From Thelonectria olida (Eukaryota > Ascomycota > Sordariomycetes > Hypocreales > Nectriaceae): a stretch of DNA of 64,000 bases. Below the pieces are notes generated by a model that saw only the letters and a list, made by a program, of their open reading frames with translations, was not told the DNA's origin and searched no databases. Numbering within the stretch: position 1 is the first letter of the stretch; each line of letters begins with the position of its first letter. Location of the stretch: contig JAGPYM010000002.1 of the NCBI GenBank assembly GCA_020736575.1, positions 2,170,001 to 2,234,000 of the forward strand. Reading direction: 5' to 3'. Positions 1 to 10,675 of the stretch are shown here, piece by piece. The position numbers were made by a program, and so were the translations under genes.

Positions 1-1811
1 CTCCGCATCCAGCTCTTGCTTCTTGTCCGGTGGGAGGTGTGCGTATGCCGCCCTTCCAGGTGGAGGGGTTCCCTGGTCTGAAGGAGTGGCATATCCTGGA
101 GGTAGTTCTAATGGCCTGGATGGTGTTGGCACTGGCGTTGGTGTTGGCGGTGCTGTCGTCGCTGGGTGGGCTGCCTTGTTCTTGCGGAACTCATGGATGA
201 GCGAAGTGATTAGCTGTAATTGCTGCTCCGTGTAAGCTCCGCACACGTTGACTTTGTTGTGGTAGTAGAGGCCACCAGGGCTGGTAAACCGACAGCCACA
301 GTGTGGACACAGTTCCTTTCCCACCTGATCCGTGGATAAGACCGCGCCGCAGGCATGCTTTTTACCGTGCTGTGAAAGTTAGCAATTGGCCAACTTATCA
401 GTAGGTGAGACGTACGTATTCCAGAGCCTTGATAGAGCTGCAGGGCCATCCGCAATTACAATACTCGACCATGCCTGGACCTTTTAGAGAGGGACTGCGT
501 CGAAGGCCACTTGGCCCTGGGGTCCTTTTCGTCTTTACTGCAGGAGGAACCTGCGGCAGAGACTGAGATGGAAGCGGGGCATGCATAGTTGCTGGGTGAG
601 CTTGAGACGGGACAGGTTGAGGCTGAGGCGGAACAGCTAAAGAATGCAAAGATGGGATAACATGCTCTCCGCCACCTTGTCCCTCCTCTACGATGTCTTG
701 GACATCGTATCCTAAGCGCTCCGCTCGTGCCAAGGCGTTGACGAGTTGCCTCGCGGGGATAGTTTCGAGGCGTCGCGCAAGTGCCTTGTCTAGAAAGGTA
801 GGGCTCGCTTGGGTAAGCAGTAAGTCCGCAATCAAGTCGAGATCCTCTGCGCCAAGATGCTGAACCACATGCTCTTTAGATACCCGTATCATCCTGGACC
901 CGAAATCCTTAACAGCGCGCACGAGAGTCTCATCGTTGGCTTGGTGGATCGTTGCATTCAACTGGAAATCAAGTCAGCTATTTATCGAGGCAACGGAATG
1001 GGGGTTCCAAGGTGTTGACGTGAGTGGAAGCCTCTGCCCGAGCAGTACCCAAAATGAAAGCACAACAAGCTCAATGCTTCGAGAAAAGGCACCGTGAAGA
1101 GATTGGGGATGGGAACCCGCCTGTCAAGATAAGATGGAGTCAACTTACGAGAAAGGCGAGATGGTACTGGGAACCTAGGATGGCCTTCTCCCAGTGATCT
1201 CTAATCACCTGACGGACGATATCAGGGCTAGATATCGAGAGCAGATGAGAAAGATCTCGGTAATTTGTCGATTCCTGAATTGGAGGAGCAGAGGGCCTGC
1301 CCGACGTCGAGGTTCCATTGGGGATTGGGGCTTGCTCCGCGACGACTGGCGCGTGAGGCTGCTGTTGCCTCGGTTGCTGTGGCACTGCCTGATAGTGCTG
1401 CGGTGGAGGTAACTGAGGATGTGGTTGACTCGGGCTTACATACCTGGCGTCGGCAGCAGGTGGTGGTGGTGGGTGAGAGTAAGGGCCATTATAAGTCATG
1501 TTCTGAGGTGGTAGGTGAGTTCCGTTGGAACTGCCTCTGTTTGCAGGCGTTGAAGCCATAGGGCCTGGAGGAGGAAACTGAGGTGAGGGCATCGCCGGTG
1601 TAGGCATTGCACCTGGCACTCCATGTGGTGCGGTCGCGACGGGTGGGACTGAGTTTCGAGAATCACTTGAAGCTAGACGCGAAGATGAAGGGGCTGTACC
1701 ATTTGGCAAATTCGACGAGGGAACACTAGGCGAAGGAGAACTCGGCGTCGTGTTTCCATTCTGCGTAAGACCAAGGCCACCCGCGGGCTGTGGAGGTGCC
1801 GGCGTCGTCAT
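1..1811 (-). CDS. Partial C2HC-type zinc-finger protein (C-terminus off the left edge)
   Basis: Three exons read on the minus strand: 1811-1149, 961-416 and 369-1 (open to the edge), giving at least 526 residues. Donors are GTAAGT and GTACGT and both junctions keep phase 0. Residues 1-170 are low-complexity Pro/Ser/Gln/Asn. A predicted helical segment follows (about 180-310) with no family I recognise. A cysteine-rich region starts with CNCGWPC (389-395). It is followed by C424-x2-C427-x12-H440-x5-C446, which fits a C2HC zinc finger. The tail becomes Pro/Thr-rich again before the window ends. The second intron is only 46 nt. Function is unknown; a nuclear or regulatory role is inferred from the finger and disordered flanks only. 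The start is the first in-frame ATG after the CT-rich leader. Confidence 0.75.
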
Positions 1812-3103
1812 TTCGGGCGGGTGAGTTTGTCGCGCCCAGGAGCACTTCCCCAGAGGCCTTGCAAAAACGCGACAAGAGTCTCGATTGACCCCTGATGTTA
1901 GTCGCGTTGCGTTGGCCTCTCCAAAACCCCCTTAAGGAACAAGCTTCAAGTGAAGAATGAAAGTTGTTTGTCGTCGTAGGCTCACAATGGGAGTGAGTAA
2001 CCTCAAGGGACAAAGCACACTTTGAACTGGCACTCACGATCAAGTAAAGAATCTATGAAGGGTTCTGCTTGACTCAGCAAAGACGTGCAGTGCAAGTGAG
2101 GCAGGCGCGCTCTGTGGACGCCAAAAAGGATAAAATTGGGACGAAGTGCAGGGTGTGAAAGGGAAGGCACCGCTGCCGTCAGAAGTTTTTTTGCTAGGGC
2201 ACTAAATTAGCGTCCTAAAGCACCCTAATGCTACCAATGATTGGCCCTCGGTTAAAAAGATGCCTTGCAAATTAGGCCGTTATATCCAGTTGATTAGCCA
2301 CTTGCAGAGTGCGTCATTTGCTGCCTGCCCCGTGCGTTTTGTTCTCAGCAACCACAATGGCGAATATAGAGGTTGCTAGGTGCCAAGGTGCTATACTCAG
2401 ACCCTCTATTTGTTGCAGAGTGAAACATTCCGACGGGCAACTTCCCTCCACTCAAGTGGATTGTATTTTAACAACATCGTTACGCACATTGACTGGGCGG
2501 GAAGGCTTTTTGGAAGTGGACACGCTTAACTTTATTGATTTGAACCGGACTTGGGATGTTACCTCTCGGCTAGGAATAAGCTCTGGCCGGGCATGTAATC
2601 GATATGGCTGGAACCCTACGATCGAACTATAATGCGACCCTTAGTGATGTCGAATAACGTCTTTTAATCTCCTATATTTATGCGACCCAAGAGTTGCAAA
2701 GCCCCTACGCTATAGAAAGTGCGAATAGATCTTTTGGCACATGGAACGCGCCACAGTAGATTGCAGTAGTGACGCCTTAGTCCGCCAAGACAGAAGACTA
2801 GGTGAGATGAAGCAAGCCAACACTGGACGACACCAAATACATCTTGTACACTTGTTTCATCCTGATCAATTGAAATCTCATCTCATGAACCTTAAACTAT
2901 CCTAACCCAATGCACAACCCACTAAAAGCAGTCGATCGTGGTATCAAAGCCCCCAACGCCGATCCCTCATAGCAAAGAAACGGCCGTAACTGCATTGCGG
3001 ACAATGGCTTTTGTCCATCGCCATCATTATTGCACGTGTTCCCTTTTCCCGATCTCCGTCTTTTCAATAACAAGTATCCTCCCGTTCACGAGGGCCCTTC
3101 TCA
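1812..3103. other. Intergenic, promoter of the zinc-finger gene and 3' side of annexin
   Basis: The first 300 bases are the leader and promoter of the zinc-finger gene. The rest is moderately AT-rich. The longest reading frame (2309-2632, plus) has no recognisable motif and composition unlike the neighbouring genes. A short word ATGCGACCC occurs twice about 50 bp apart (near 2631 and 2680). No gene seen. Confidence 0.5.
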
Positions 3104-4588
3104 TTAGTAGGGTTCGCCAATAGCCGCAAGCAGGGTCCTCCGGTAATCACCCGACGTCTCGCCCTTGATTCTGCTTGCGAGACTTCTTCCGTACCGCTGT
3201 TGGTAGGCAGCCTTCACATTGGCGAGGAAGTTGCGGTCCCAGTGGAAGCGAATGACACGGGAAATGAGTAGTTGATCCTTGGTGCCCATACCGGTCATGG
3301 CGTCCTCGAGAAGCTTGGCTGCGTGCATGTACTTGTCAGTCGCGTAACGCAACTGGAAGAGGAGGGCATCTTCCATATGACCAGAGAATTCCTATCAGGG
3401 GTTAGCAGACTGTCAACCGAATTTGGTCGGAAATCCACACTCACACTCTTGATCACCTTTTCCAAGTCCTTGTTGAACTTCTGCTTGTAGGTGTGCGCGA
3501 TGGCCCGGATCTGGTTGTCATTTCGCATGCTAAAGATGCTGCAAACCAGAATCTCATCGGTTCCCATCCTGCCTTCGGTCGCCTGGTAGATTTTCATGAC
3601 ATCGTCGTCAACTTGCTGAGGAACAACAGGAGCAGAGTCCTCGGCTCGCTTGGCATCGATGACCATGGAGAAATGTCTCTCCGTCTTCATGCTCAGGTCT
3701 CCACGAATCGATGTCTCAAGTCTAGGATGGCTGCTTCGGCGGAAGGTGTTTGCCCAAGCACCCTTGATGGCCTGGATGTCGGCGTTGGAGCGTGAGAGTA
3801 GGATGTCATTGAGGACCCGCTCGTTGGTGCCAGCACCGTCCACGGCATTGAACAAGTTGTGCACATCGTTAAGAAGAGGACCGCGCGCGAGCTCAACGAG
3901 GGCGGTTTCAAACCAACTACTGGTCTCACTCTTAATGTCGGCGACGAGATCTCGATTGAAAGTGCGATGGTACGCTTGGCGAAGGTACTCGACCTGGAGA
4001 GGATCCTTGTTGGACAAGATGGCAATTAGGGCCTTCTCATCGGTGCCGAAGCCCTTCATTGCCTTGCGCAGGGCTTGAGCATCAGGAGTCGGGTCCCACT
4101 GAATGATCTGAGGCGCGCCGTAACCGATCGTTGCAGGCGTCGGAGGGCCGTGGTGTTGAGGGGGCGGGGCGCCATACTGCTGCGGGGGAGCGCCCTGGGG
4201 AGCGCCGTACGGAGCTGGAGGCTGGCCATATTGCTGAGGCGGTGGTGGTGCGCCGTACTGGCCCGGCGGAGGCTGCTGGTGGTAACCGCCATATGGCGAC
4301 TGAGCGGGAGGGGGAGGCTGCTGATAGCCGCCCTGAGGGGGGTATTGTCCAGGTGGAGGTTGGTGGTAGCCGCCTTGCTGGGGGGGATATTGTCCAGGCG
4401 GGGGCTGTCCGTAACCACCTTGCTGCGGAGGATATTGACCCTGAGGGGGGGGATACTGGCCCTGAGGAGGATACTGCTGGCCGTAGCCCTGAGGCTGCTC
4501 TGTGATGATGGTTAGAGAGTCGGTGATGCGAATGGAGAGGATTGGGTGACTTACGGCCGTACGGCGCACTGTAGCCTTGGTATGACAT
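3104..4588 (-). CDS. Annexin with Pro/Gln/Gly/Tyr-rich N-terminal tail
   Basis: Exons 4588-4555, 4499-3445 and 3391-3104 (458 residues), introns of 55 and 53 nt with GTAAGT and GTGAGT donors. The tiny first exon encodes MSYQGYSAPYG, which continues directly into the repeated tail after splicing. Residues 12 to about 130 are imperfect repeats of the GQYPPQQGGY type. Four annexin repeats follow, each with the type II calcium loop: KGFGTDE, DGAGTNE, GRMGTDE and GMGTKD. Annexins bind acidic phospholipid membranes in a calcium-dependent way; fungal ones are linked to secretion and membrane repair. The core is full length. The tail is long and low-complexity, so it may drive self-association (inference). 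Choice of the ATG at 4588 rests on the clean splice; longer upstream frames lack such support. Confidence 0.95.
4165..4499 (-). repeat. Coding repeats of the annexin tail
   Basis: Imperfect repeats of about 10-13 codons encoding variants of QYPPQQGGY and QQPPPGQY in the annexin tail. Pro, Gln, Gly and Tyr make up nearly all residues. The repeat number is a likely site of length variation between strains. Confidence 0.85.
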
Positions 4589-6550
4589 AACCGCGGGGTT
4601 TTGGAGGTGGGATGAGGTGACGATCGCGGAGGAGGGGTAAGTTGTCGAGCGAGCAGGGCAAAAGATGTCGAGGCCACCTATTAGTATAGCTTTATGGTTG
4701 AGGTGGAGAGAAGAATAAGCTCAAAGGATATATCCGAATGGAGGTAAAGGCGAGTTAGGTGATTTGCGAAAGTCAACAAAGGCTGACGGCGTGGTAATGC
4801 GATGCAGGTTCTTAAGTAGGCGCTGCAACTCTGCCTTAGGCTGGCCGAACGCCGAGCGCCCAGACGCTTGAGAGCTGCTCAGCCTTGGGATGGACCGGAT
4901 GGTGGGCGTGGTGGGTGCCTTGGAAAGAGCGGCCGTGGCGGTGCAGCAGATGAATGTACATGTCACAACCTGAGCCGCGGGGGGCCAGCAGAAGAGAGGA
5001 GGGCGTCATTGACGACACATGCAGGTTCACGAGACCATCCTTGGATGTTGATTCATTTCGCCTCCATCGAGTCTGCGGTGAATGCGACTCGACGGCTGGC
5101 AAGACAGCTTAGCGACATGCAAGCTGCGGGCAGTCGACTGCGATGTACCTAGGCACGCACGAAGGACCACCCATTATTCGTACTTTGTAGCTTCTGTCTG
5201 TGCTGCTTATTAGGTGCAGAGACGGAGGAAGCTGGGAGAATCCGAGAACTATTCTATTCTTAACCTCCTTCTTCGTACGTCCGTGATCAGTGACCTATCC
5301 GCACGCCTGCGTCTAACAAGCGTCTGACCTGCATCATCACGTTTCGGACAGCAGGGTCCAATTGCTTAAATTCCGCTAAATACTCCACATTGGCCTTGGT
5401 CTAAAGGTAACGCCAACACGCAACCTGGAAGGCGAAGTCGATGGGACATGCGAGAAAGAACGTCAGTGAGAGAGCAAGGGTGCGGGGAGGCGAAAGGGGA
5501 CGAGCAATCGCCTGACTGCCCGTCGCTTATCACCAAACCCGATGACCTGACCCACCGAATCCGGCTTTTTAGCCAAGAGCCACCAGCCACCTTTTTGCGA
5601 ATCCTTACGCCCCAGCGCCCCTGGCTCGGAATCGCAACGACGGCGCACCGCCACGAGCCTTGCGCAATTTCCAGCTCTGGTTGTCAGCGAGCCATGACGT
5701 TTGATTTCTAAGATGTCGAAAATGTGCCTCGACAGGTCCATTGACGTACCTGGCCCAGACAAGATGTGTTGGTCGCCCGATAGGTGCAGACGGTTACAGA
5801 TGATGTGTGTGCCTGCATATCTAATGGGGTGGCAGACACGAGCTATTGCTTTCCCACATGAAAATCGTGCATCCATGTTCGAATCATTCAGTCTCGTCCA
5901 GGATCCCAAGAAGCTGTCGCGGCCCCTCGGTCGTCCAGACCTGAACATTGGGGACGCCACAGCGAGGTCGCCGCCAACCACAGCGCGTCCTCAGATCGAA
6001 ACTGAGGTGGCTGGTGAGCGCCACCCTTGTCCCGCGTCGCGGCTAGCCCTTCCCGTCGCACGCGTTGAGTGCCAAACGCCTAATTTCCCAGCAAACTGTC
6101 CACTGACAGCCCAGGCCCTGACGCTCCCGCGACGGGATCTAGCCCGGGTACCACCCAACCACCAATTTCGCGCCAGAGCCGGAGACTCAATACCAGCCAT
6201 CGATTTTGTCGTCTCTTATAATCATTCAGGGAAGCCCCCAGGTTTTCCGTCTCTCTTAATGTTTCTCTCACAGGAACTTGTATCTACGCTTTCTTCCTGC
6301 ATTTGTCGATCCTTTTTTTATTATTTTTATTTTCAATCTTCAATGATTGACACCATCTCGAAGCGGTTGTGATTCACGTTCACGAGCCTCATCATCCTGC
6401 ACTCTCAGAGGGATCCACTTCACAACTAACCTGCGCACAACTCTCACACAGCAGCTCGAACAATCATCACCTTCAAAACTCCCCACAACAACTCTCAGCT
6501 CAACTACCAGTTCGGAACTCGCTTTCCGTCCACCAAAACCCTCGCTCAGG
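4589..6550. other. Divergent intergenic region between annexin and the mucin-like gene
   Basis: About 2 kb shared by two divergent genes. A TATAAT-like word lies at 6217-6222 and a CT-rich tract rich in CAACTC and CACAAC follows to the ATG at 6551, as expected for a transcribed leader. Long frames exist on both strands (5701-6372 plus and 5463-5981 minus), but they overlap each other and carry no motif. I take them as chance frames in GC-rich DNA. Confidence 0.5.
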
Positions 6551-7750
6551 ATGCGCGGGTTCATCCCCCTTCTCTTCGCCATCTCGGCTACTTACACCAC
6601 TGTCACTGCGCTGCCGCGGCCCGTCATCGTGATTCGCGAGCCATCCACGCCCAAGTACTCCGTGGTGCCTCTAGAACCTGGTGATGACGACTCTACGACG
6701 ACTGGAGGCTCAGGATCGGGGTCGGGTAAGGAGACTGGCACCACCACCAGCGATGATCCTGACGAGACTGTCACCGTGACCAAGACGGTGGTGAAGACGG
6801 AAGAGCCCGTCACCGTCACCCAAACAGACGACCAAGTTTCCACCGTTACTGCCCCTGCAAAGACGGTCACCAAGGAGCTGAGAACGACCATTTCCGTCAT
6901 CGACATTGATGAAGGTGTTTCGTCTACTCAACTCAACACTGTCGCCCCCCCGGCTACCACCACCGAGGCGGCCGCCATCCAGTCGACTTCAACCAACGCA
7001 GCAAAGTCGGATGAATCGCCAGGTTATACGGCGACTACCAAGGTCCAAAACACCCAAACCACTTCCCAGCCTAACTCGGAGTCCACCACTACCCAGGTCT
7101 CCGAAGGCGCTACTAAGCCTGGCCAGGAGACCGCCAGCTCGGCGATCAGCTCAGTTGCTCAGAGCTCTCTCATCACCACCGGGCCGGCTACTGAAGTCAC
7201 AACGGCCCCCGCGTTGCCAACTACAAACCTCTCGGAAGGTTACAGCAGTGACGTCTCTACTCAGGCTCCGTCCTCTGTTCAAACCACCACCACCACAGTA
7301 GCCTCTGAGACGACTGTTCCGCCCCAGGCTCCTCCTTTCCAGCAACCCATTCCTACTACTGCTGTGACCTCCGAGACGACTATTCCACCTCAGGCCCCTC
7401 CTTTTCAGCAACCTACCATCATCGCTTCTGAAGTGACGACCACTTCGACCCAGGTTCCAGCTGGCGCGCCCACATACACCACATTCACCACTCTGACTAC
7501 CTTGACAACCTTGACAACCCTGGCCGAGAGCACATCTACCTCAACCACTATTGTCGCAACCACTCAGACTGAGATCGTAGCTGAGCCAACGACCTACACA
7601 ACCTTTCTCACATCTGCAGTGATCTCGTCCGTCACTTCTATCTCTACTATCACCTCTGTACCAGCGGCATCTGCTACTCCATCTTCATACGACGACGGCA
7701 ACTGGCACACAACGCACCCAGCCGGGAATGGCACTGTTCCATGGCATTGA
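6551..7750 (+). CDS. Secreted Thr/Ser-rich mucin-like protein
   Basis: A single exon of 399 residues. The frame stays open upstream to 6347, but the ATG at 6551 opens a clear signal peptide (MRGFIPLLFAISATYTTVTA, cleavage likely before LPRP), so I start there. The mature protein is dominated by Thr, Ser, Val, Pro and Ala. An early segment repeats TVTVTK and EPVTVTQ words (about 75-100). A 22-residue unit is present twice (about 252-295). A TTLTTLTTL run follows, and the end carries NGT close to the C-terminus. Such proteins are normally heavily O-mannosylated and sit in the cell wall or matrix. There is no C-terminal hydrophobic segment, so no GPI anchor. Specific function unknown. Confidence 0.85.
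   Translation: MRGFIPLLFAISATYTTVTALPRPVIVIREPSTPKYSVVPLEPGDDDSTTTGGSGSGSGKETGTTTSDDPDETVTVTKTVVKTEEPVTVTQTDDQVSTVTAPAKTVTKELRTTISVIDIDEGVSSTQLNTVAPPATTTEAAAIQSTSTNAAKSDESPGYTATTKVQNTQTTSQPNSESTTTQVSEGATKPGQETASSAISSVAQSSLITTGPATEVTTAPALPTTNLSEGYSSDVSTQAPSSVQTTTTTVASETTVPPQAPPFQQPIPTTAVTSETTIPPQAPPFQQPTIIASEVTTTSTQVPAGAPTYTTFTTLTTLTTLTTLAESTSTSTTIVATTQTEIVAEPTTYTTFLTSAVISSVTSISTITSVPAASATPSSYDDGNWHTTHPAGNGTVPWH
7304..7435 (+). repeat. Two tandem 66-bp coding repeats in the mucin-like gene
   Basis: Units at about 7304-7369 and 7370-7435 encode SETTVPPQAPPFQQP and SETTIPPQAPPFQQP followed by a variable Thr-rich spacer. The DNA copies differ mainly at third positions, which suggests an older duplication held at the protein level. 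Confidence 0.8.
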
Positions 7751-8392
7751 TCCCCCACCACCAAGACGACAAGATGATTTCATGCTTACGGAGCAACGGA
7801 GAAACCGACGCATCAGTGAACTGCATGTTTGAGTAATCGAGACTAATGGGCAAATGGGAAACGGCAAGGGGAAAGGGGTCACGGCGATCGGGCGACTTTC
7901 ATGTGCATATTAAGGGTTTCTTGGGGCACATTTTATCAAAATTTTCCTTTGTTGTACATGAGGGAGGAGTTTCTAGACAGGGAACGGAAGAAGGCATGCG
8001 GACCAAGCGCTGGGACGCCTTACACATCTAATGAGTAATTCTGTAAAGACTTTTTGCTACAATACAAACAAACAAGGATAAACAGAGCCCACCATGCCAG
8101 CGTTGTGATGATGGCTTCATGAAGGGGAAGTCACAGACTACGAAGATGAGACCGACAGTTGTTTACGCCTGGCGCTGTTGGAAATTGTGAGATGTGATGA
8201 AATATCTCCCGCTCAAGCCTCACCGTTACTGTGAGTTGCACCTAGACAAAGGTTCGTTGGCGGCATTCTGATGCGACGCACACCAAGCTAGACAAAGGAT
8301 CGAAACAACTAGTAGAGCAGGCGTCAACAGATTTAGAAGAGGCCAAACATGACAAGTCATTTGAGAATCATCTTAGAGAGCGAACAGCGAGG
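7751..8392. other. Intergenic, 3' side of the mucin-like gene
   Basis: Moderately AT-rich with no coding frame I can support. It ends at a TATA box belonging to the small membrane protein gene. Confidence 0.5.
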
Positions 8393-8400
8393 TATATAAG
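8393..8400 (+). promoter_or_regulatory. TATA box of the small membrane protein gene
   Basis: TATATAAG about 250 bp before the ATG at 8641. A pyrimidine- and CAA-rich leader begins about 35-50 bp downstream. Confidence 0.6.
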
Positions 8401-8519
8401 TTGACAAGAGGGCGGTGTCCTCTGGAGATACTAGCAGCTCATCAGCTCAACCTTCCCTTCAAATAGTATCAAATCGAAGCATCATCTCTTACCTTGTTCG
8501 AGGCGAAATCCCATTTGAT

Positions 8520-8578
8520 GTATGTCAGCCCTCCTACTCCTTTACCATGTCGACACCCTCAATGCTGACCATAAGCAG
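8520..8578 (+). other. Probable intron in the 5' untranslated leader
   Basis: GTATGT donor at 8520, branch-like GCTGACC at 8564-8570 and acceptor GCAG ending at 8578, so 59 nt, typical for this window. Splicing removes an in-leader ATG (in CCATGTCG near 8547) and another at 8562, leaving the ATG at 8641 as the first good start. Confidence 0.55.
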
Positions 8579-8640
8579 CGAGCATCTGCAACACCAACAC
8601 CCACAGGCCACGCCCTCCGTTTGACGTCGGCGCCATCATC

Positions 8641-8880
8641 ATGGATACATCCGTCGGCCCGTTCCGAGACTCCAATGGAGCCAATTCCACCACCGAATCG
8701 AACACTGCCACTTCTGTAAATGTTAATGAGGCTACTATCGTTGCCGTCGTTGTAGCTGCCATCAGCACTGCCATCGCACTCGCTTTTATAGGCTGGCTCA
8801 TCTATCAACAACGAAAGAGGGCGAAGAAGGCACGGGAGCCAGTCGAGCTCCAAGACCCTCGCATATCTATAAATTTTTAA
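8641..8880 (+). CDS. Small single-span membrane protein (79 residues)
   Basis: The product has a Ser/Thr/Asn-rich N-terminal half with one NST glycosylation sequon. One strong membrane segment follows (about residues 31-53, VAVVVAAISTAIALAFIGWL core), then a basic stop-transfer stretch (QQRKRAKKAR) and a short tail ending ISINF. There is no cleavable signal peptide. The charge pattern predicts the N-terminus outside or luminal and the tail in the cytosol. TATA box, spliced leader and ATG spacing all support a real gene despite its size. No family recognised; the layout resembles small mid2-like or stress-sensor membrane proteins, but without their cysteines. Confidence 0.65.
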   Translation: MDTSVGPFRDSNGANSTTESNTATSVNVNEATIVAVVVAAISTAIALAFIGWLIYQQRKRAKKAREPVELQDPRISINF

Positions 8881-9844
8881 GGGATTATGCTATGTCAACG
8901 AAGCTCAGTAGGTCATAGCTGGTAGGAGTCGGATGGAACCGCATTGGAGCATGTGCAGCGCAGGAGCAGACTAGGAGTTTGGTGAAAGTCGAATGGGCCA
9001 GTGTGCGGATGAGGCCTTGAAGTGTCATGGGCATCAAGTTGGCAATTGTTGTTGTTAGTCTGAATATTTCTTATGATTTTGTGTACAGAGGAGTAGACTG
9101 TTTCGGATGTTAGTCTCCCCACAACAACGCATGCATGACATCCCAGCTCGGATCATAACATCAGGGAGGGAGAGAAGAGGCAACATGTGTTTCATCCACA
9201 TAGAGTCGTCTGCCTACTTTTCCTTCTCGACTCCCGTGGCCTAACCACGTAACTACTGGCTGTGCCCATTCGTCTCTGCCTCAAAGTCTGACAGGTAAAC
9301 ACGGCAACCCCCATCACAGCTACCCACGTTCCATCTCAGCCCAACAACGGCCCCGTCTACCTATGCAAACCATCACCGCCCTAAAACCCCACACAAATCA
9401 CGCATGATGATGGACTTTGCATCTCGTACCTGATGCACCTCTCACCACTATCACATCTCCACGTCCCCGGCCTTCCAATGAGACGGATCCACGTCCGGGC
9501 CTCTGCCCCGCCGCCTGGAAGCCAGTGCCTTGGGATGGCTGGGCAGCGGCAAGAATTGACTCAGGGCCAACAACATTAGTGAAGCGGTATAAGAGGGCTG
9601 GCTTGGTGTACAGCTCGCAGGCTCCTTTGTTTGTTTCTTATACATGCCGTTTTCTTTTCTCTTCAACCAAACTTCTCCCAACAAACGTCTTTTCTAAAGC
9701 TGTGGGAAGAAAAAGAAGCGGTCTGCCGCCTGCCCCAACATTTTCCGAGCCTCCGACTCCACATCCGACTCCACATCTCCGGCGCCGGGTCCGATCCTGC
9801 TGCTGCCGCTCCGGGCCGAGTTTTTCAGAACAAGAGAAAGAAAA
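8881..9844. other. Intergenic and leader of the CBM19-like gene
   Basis: Roughly 960 bp. The second half is C-rich and includes a TATA box at 9588-9593 and a long leader containing a duplicated 12-mer CCGACTCCACAT (9753-9777). No coding frame supported before 9845. Confidence 0.5.
9588..9593 (+). promoter_or_regulatory. TATA box of the CBM19-like gene
   Basis: TATAAG followed by GAGGG, about 255 bp before the ATG at 9845. Confidence 0.5.
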
Positions 9845-10291
9845 ATGCGCTTCCTCAGCCACAACCGCCCGGTTTCGCCATCCACACACCTGGCATCTAT
9901 TCTTGTGGTTTCGACGCTCATTCTGCAGTCGTTGGCCGCATCAAACTCAGACGTCGCCGCCTTCTCACCACCTCATCGCGCCCCCGTCCGCCGCGATGAA
10001 GACGTCGGCTCATCCTGCGACTCCGAGGGCCAGTGGAACTGCATGACGAGCTCGTGGCAGCGATGCGCAAGCGGAGAGTGGAGCGAGGTCATTCAGTGTG
10101 CCGAGGGGACCAAGTGTGAGCCGTCGGGCCACACGATGGAGTTTAGGGTCGAGTGGAACAATGGGAGTGATTCCGATTCAGGGTCGAATTCGAGCGACGC
10201 ACCAAGCCTGGGACGGAGAGTATCTCCAAGCCATGTCACGGTGCTTGCAGTTTTCTGGGTTTGCGCACTTGGACTATGGGAATGGATATAG
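9845..10291 (+). CDS. Small GPI-type surface protein with CBM19-like cysteine motif
   Basis: A single exon of 148 residues. The N-terminus has a hydrophobic signal region (about residues 16-33, ending QSLAA). A VRRD site follows that could be cut by a Kex2-type protease. The cysteine core (about 57-85) reads CDSEGQWNC, WQRCASGEW and CAEGTKC. This CxxEGQxxC...C.xGxW...CxxGTxC spacing is that of CBM19-type chitin-binding modules. A Ser/Asn/Asp-rich spacer follows, and the protein ends in a hydrophobic tail (VTVLAVFWVCALGLWEWI) that fits a GPI-attachment signal. Predicted to sit at the plasma membrane or wall and to bind chitin or a related glycan. Binding is inferred from cysteine spacing alone. 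Confidence 0.75.
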   Translation: MRFLSHNRPVSPSTHLASILVVSTLILQSLAASNSDVAAFSPPHRAPVRRDEDVGSSCDSEGQWNCMTSSWQRCASGEWSEVIQCAEGTKCEPSGHTMEFRVEWNNGSDSDSGSNSSDAPSLGRRVSPSHVTVLAVFWVCALGLWEWI

Positions 10292-10667
10292 GTAGTATGG
10301 CTGAAGGCATACGTAGGGCGTTTGGTATCGTTACGGCATAGGGATGGGAACTCTGCACACGGGCCGATCGGAGAGGGAGCTTAGGATCACGCACCCAGGA
10401 ACTGAACACGGACAAAGTAAATGTCATCATCAACTTGAAAAAAATCTCGTCTTTCACGTCGACGTATTGCCCTTGCGCAAGGGCAATCTCGTACCGCACT
10501 CGGTTGACTCTGACCCAGTTTCGAACAAAGGTTCTCTCAAGGCCTCTGTCCTATATCCCACTCGGGCCGCATTGACACGAAACTCCGAGTAAGGCCTTCA
10601 TCGAAATACCGGTAGCACATGGGTAGAAATGCCGGCCCTCTACGCGCGCGAGTAGTCGATTGTCTAT

Positions 10668-10675
10668 CCTCCAAT
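10668..10675 (+). promoter_or_regulatory. Galacturonate-response-like element (distal)
   Basis: CCTCCAAT fits CCNCCAAT, the element reported for galacturonic-acid-induced genes in Aspergillus and bound by GaaR-type activators. It lies 743 bp before the lyase ATG. Confidence 0.45.

Noticed and set aside
5463..6372. Long frames on both strands (172 codons minus, 223 codons plus) between annexin and the mucin-like gene
   Set aside because: They overlap each other, have no motif and run into the CT-rich leader; expected by chance in GC-rich DNA.
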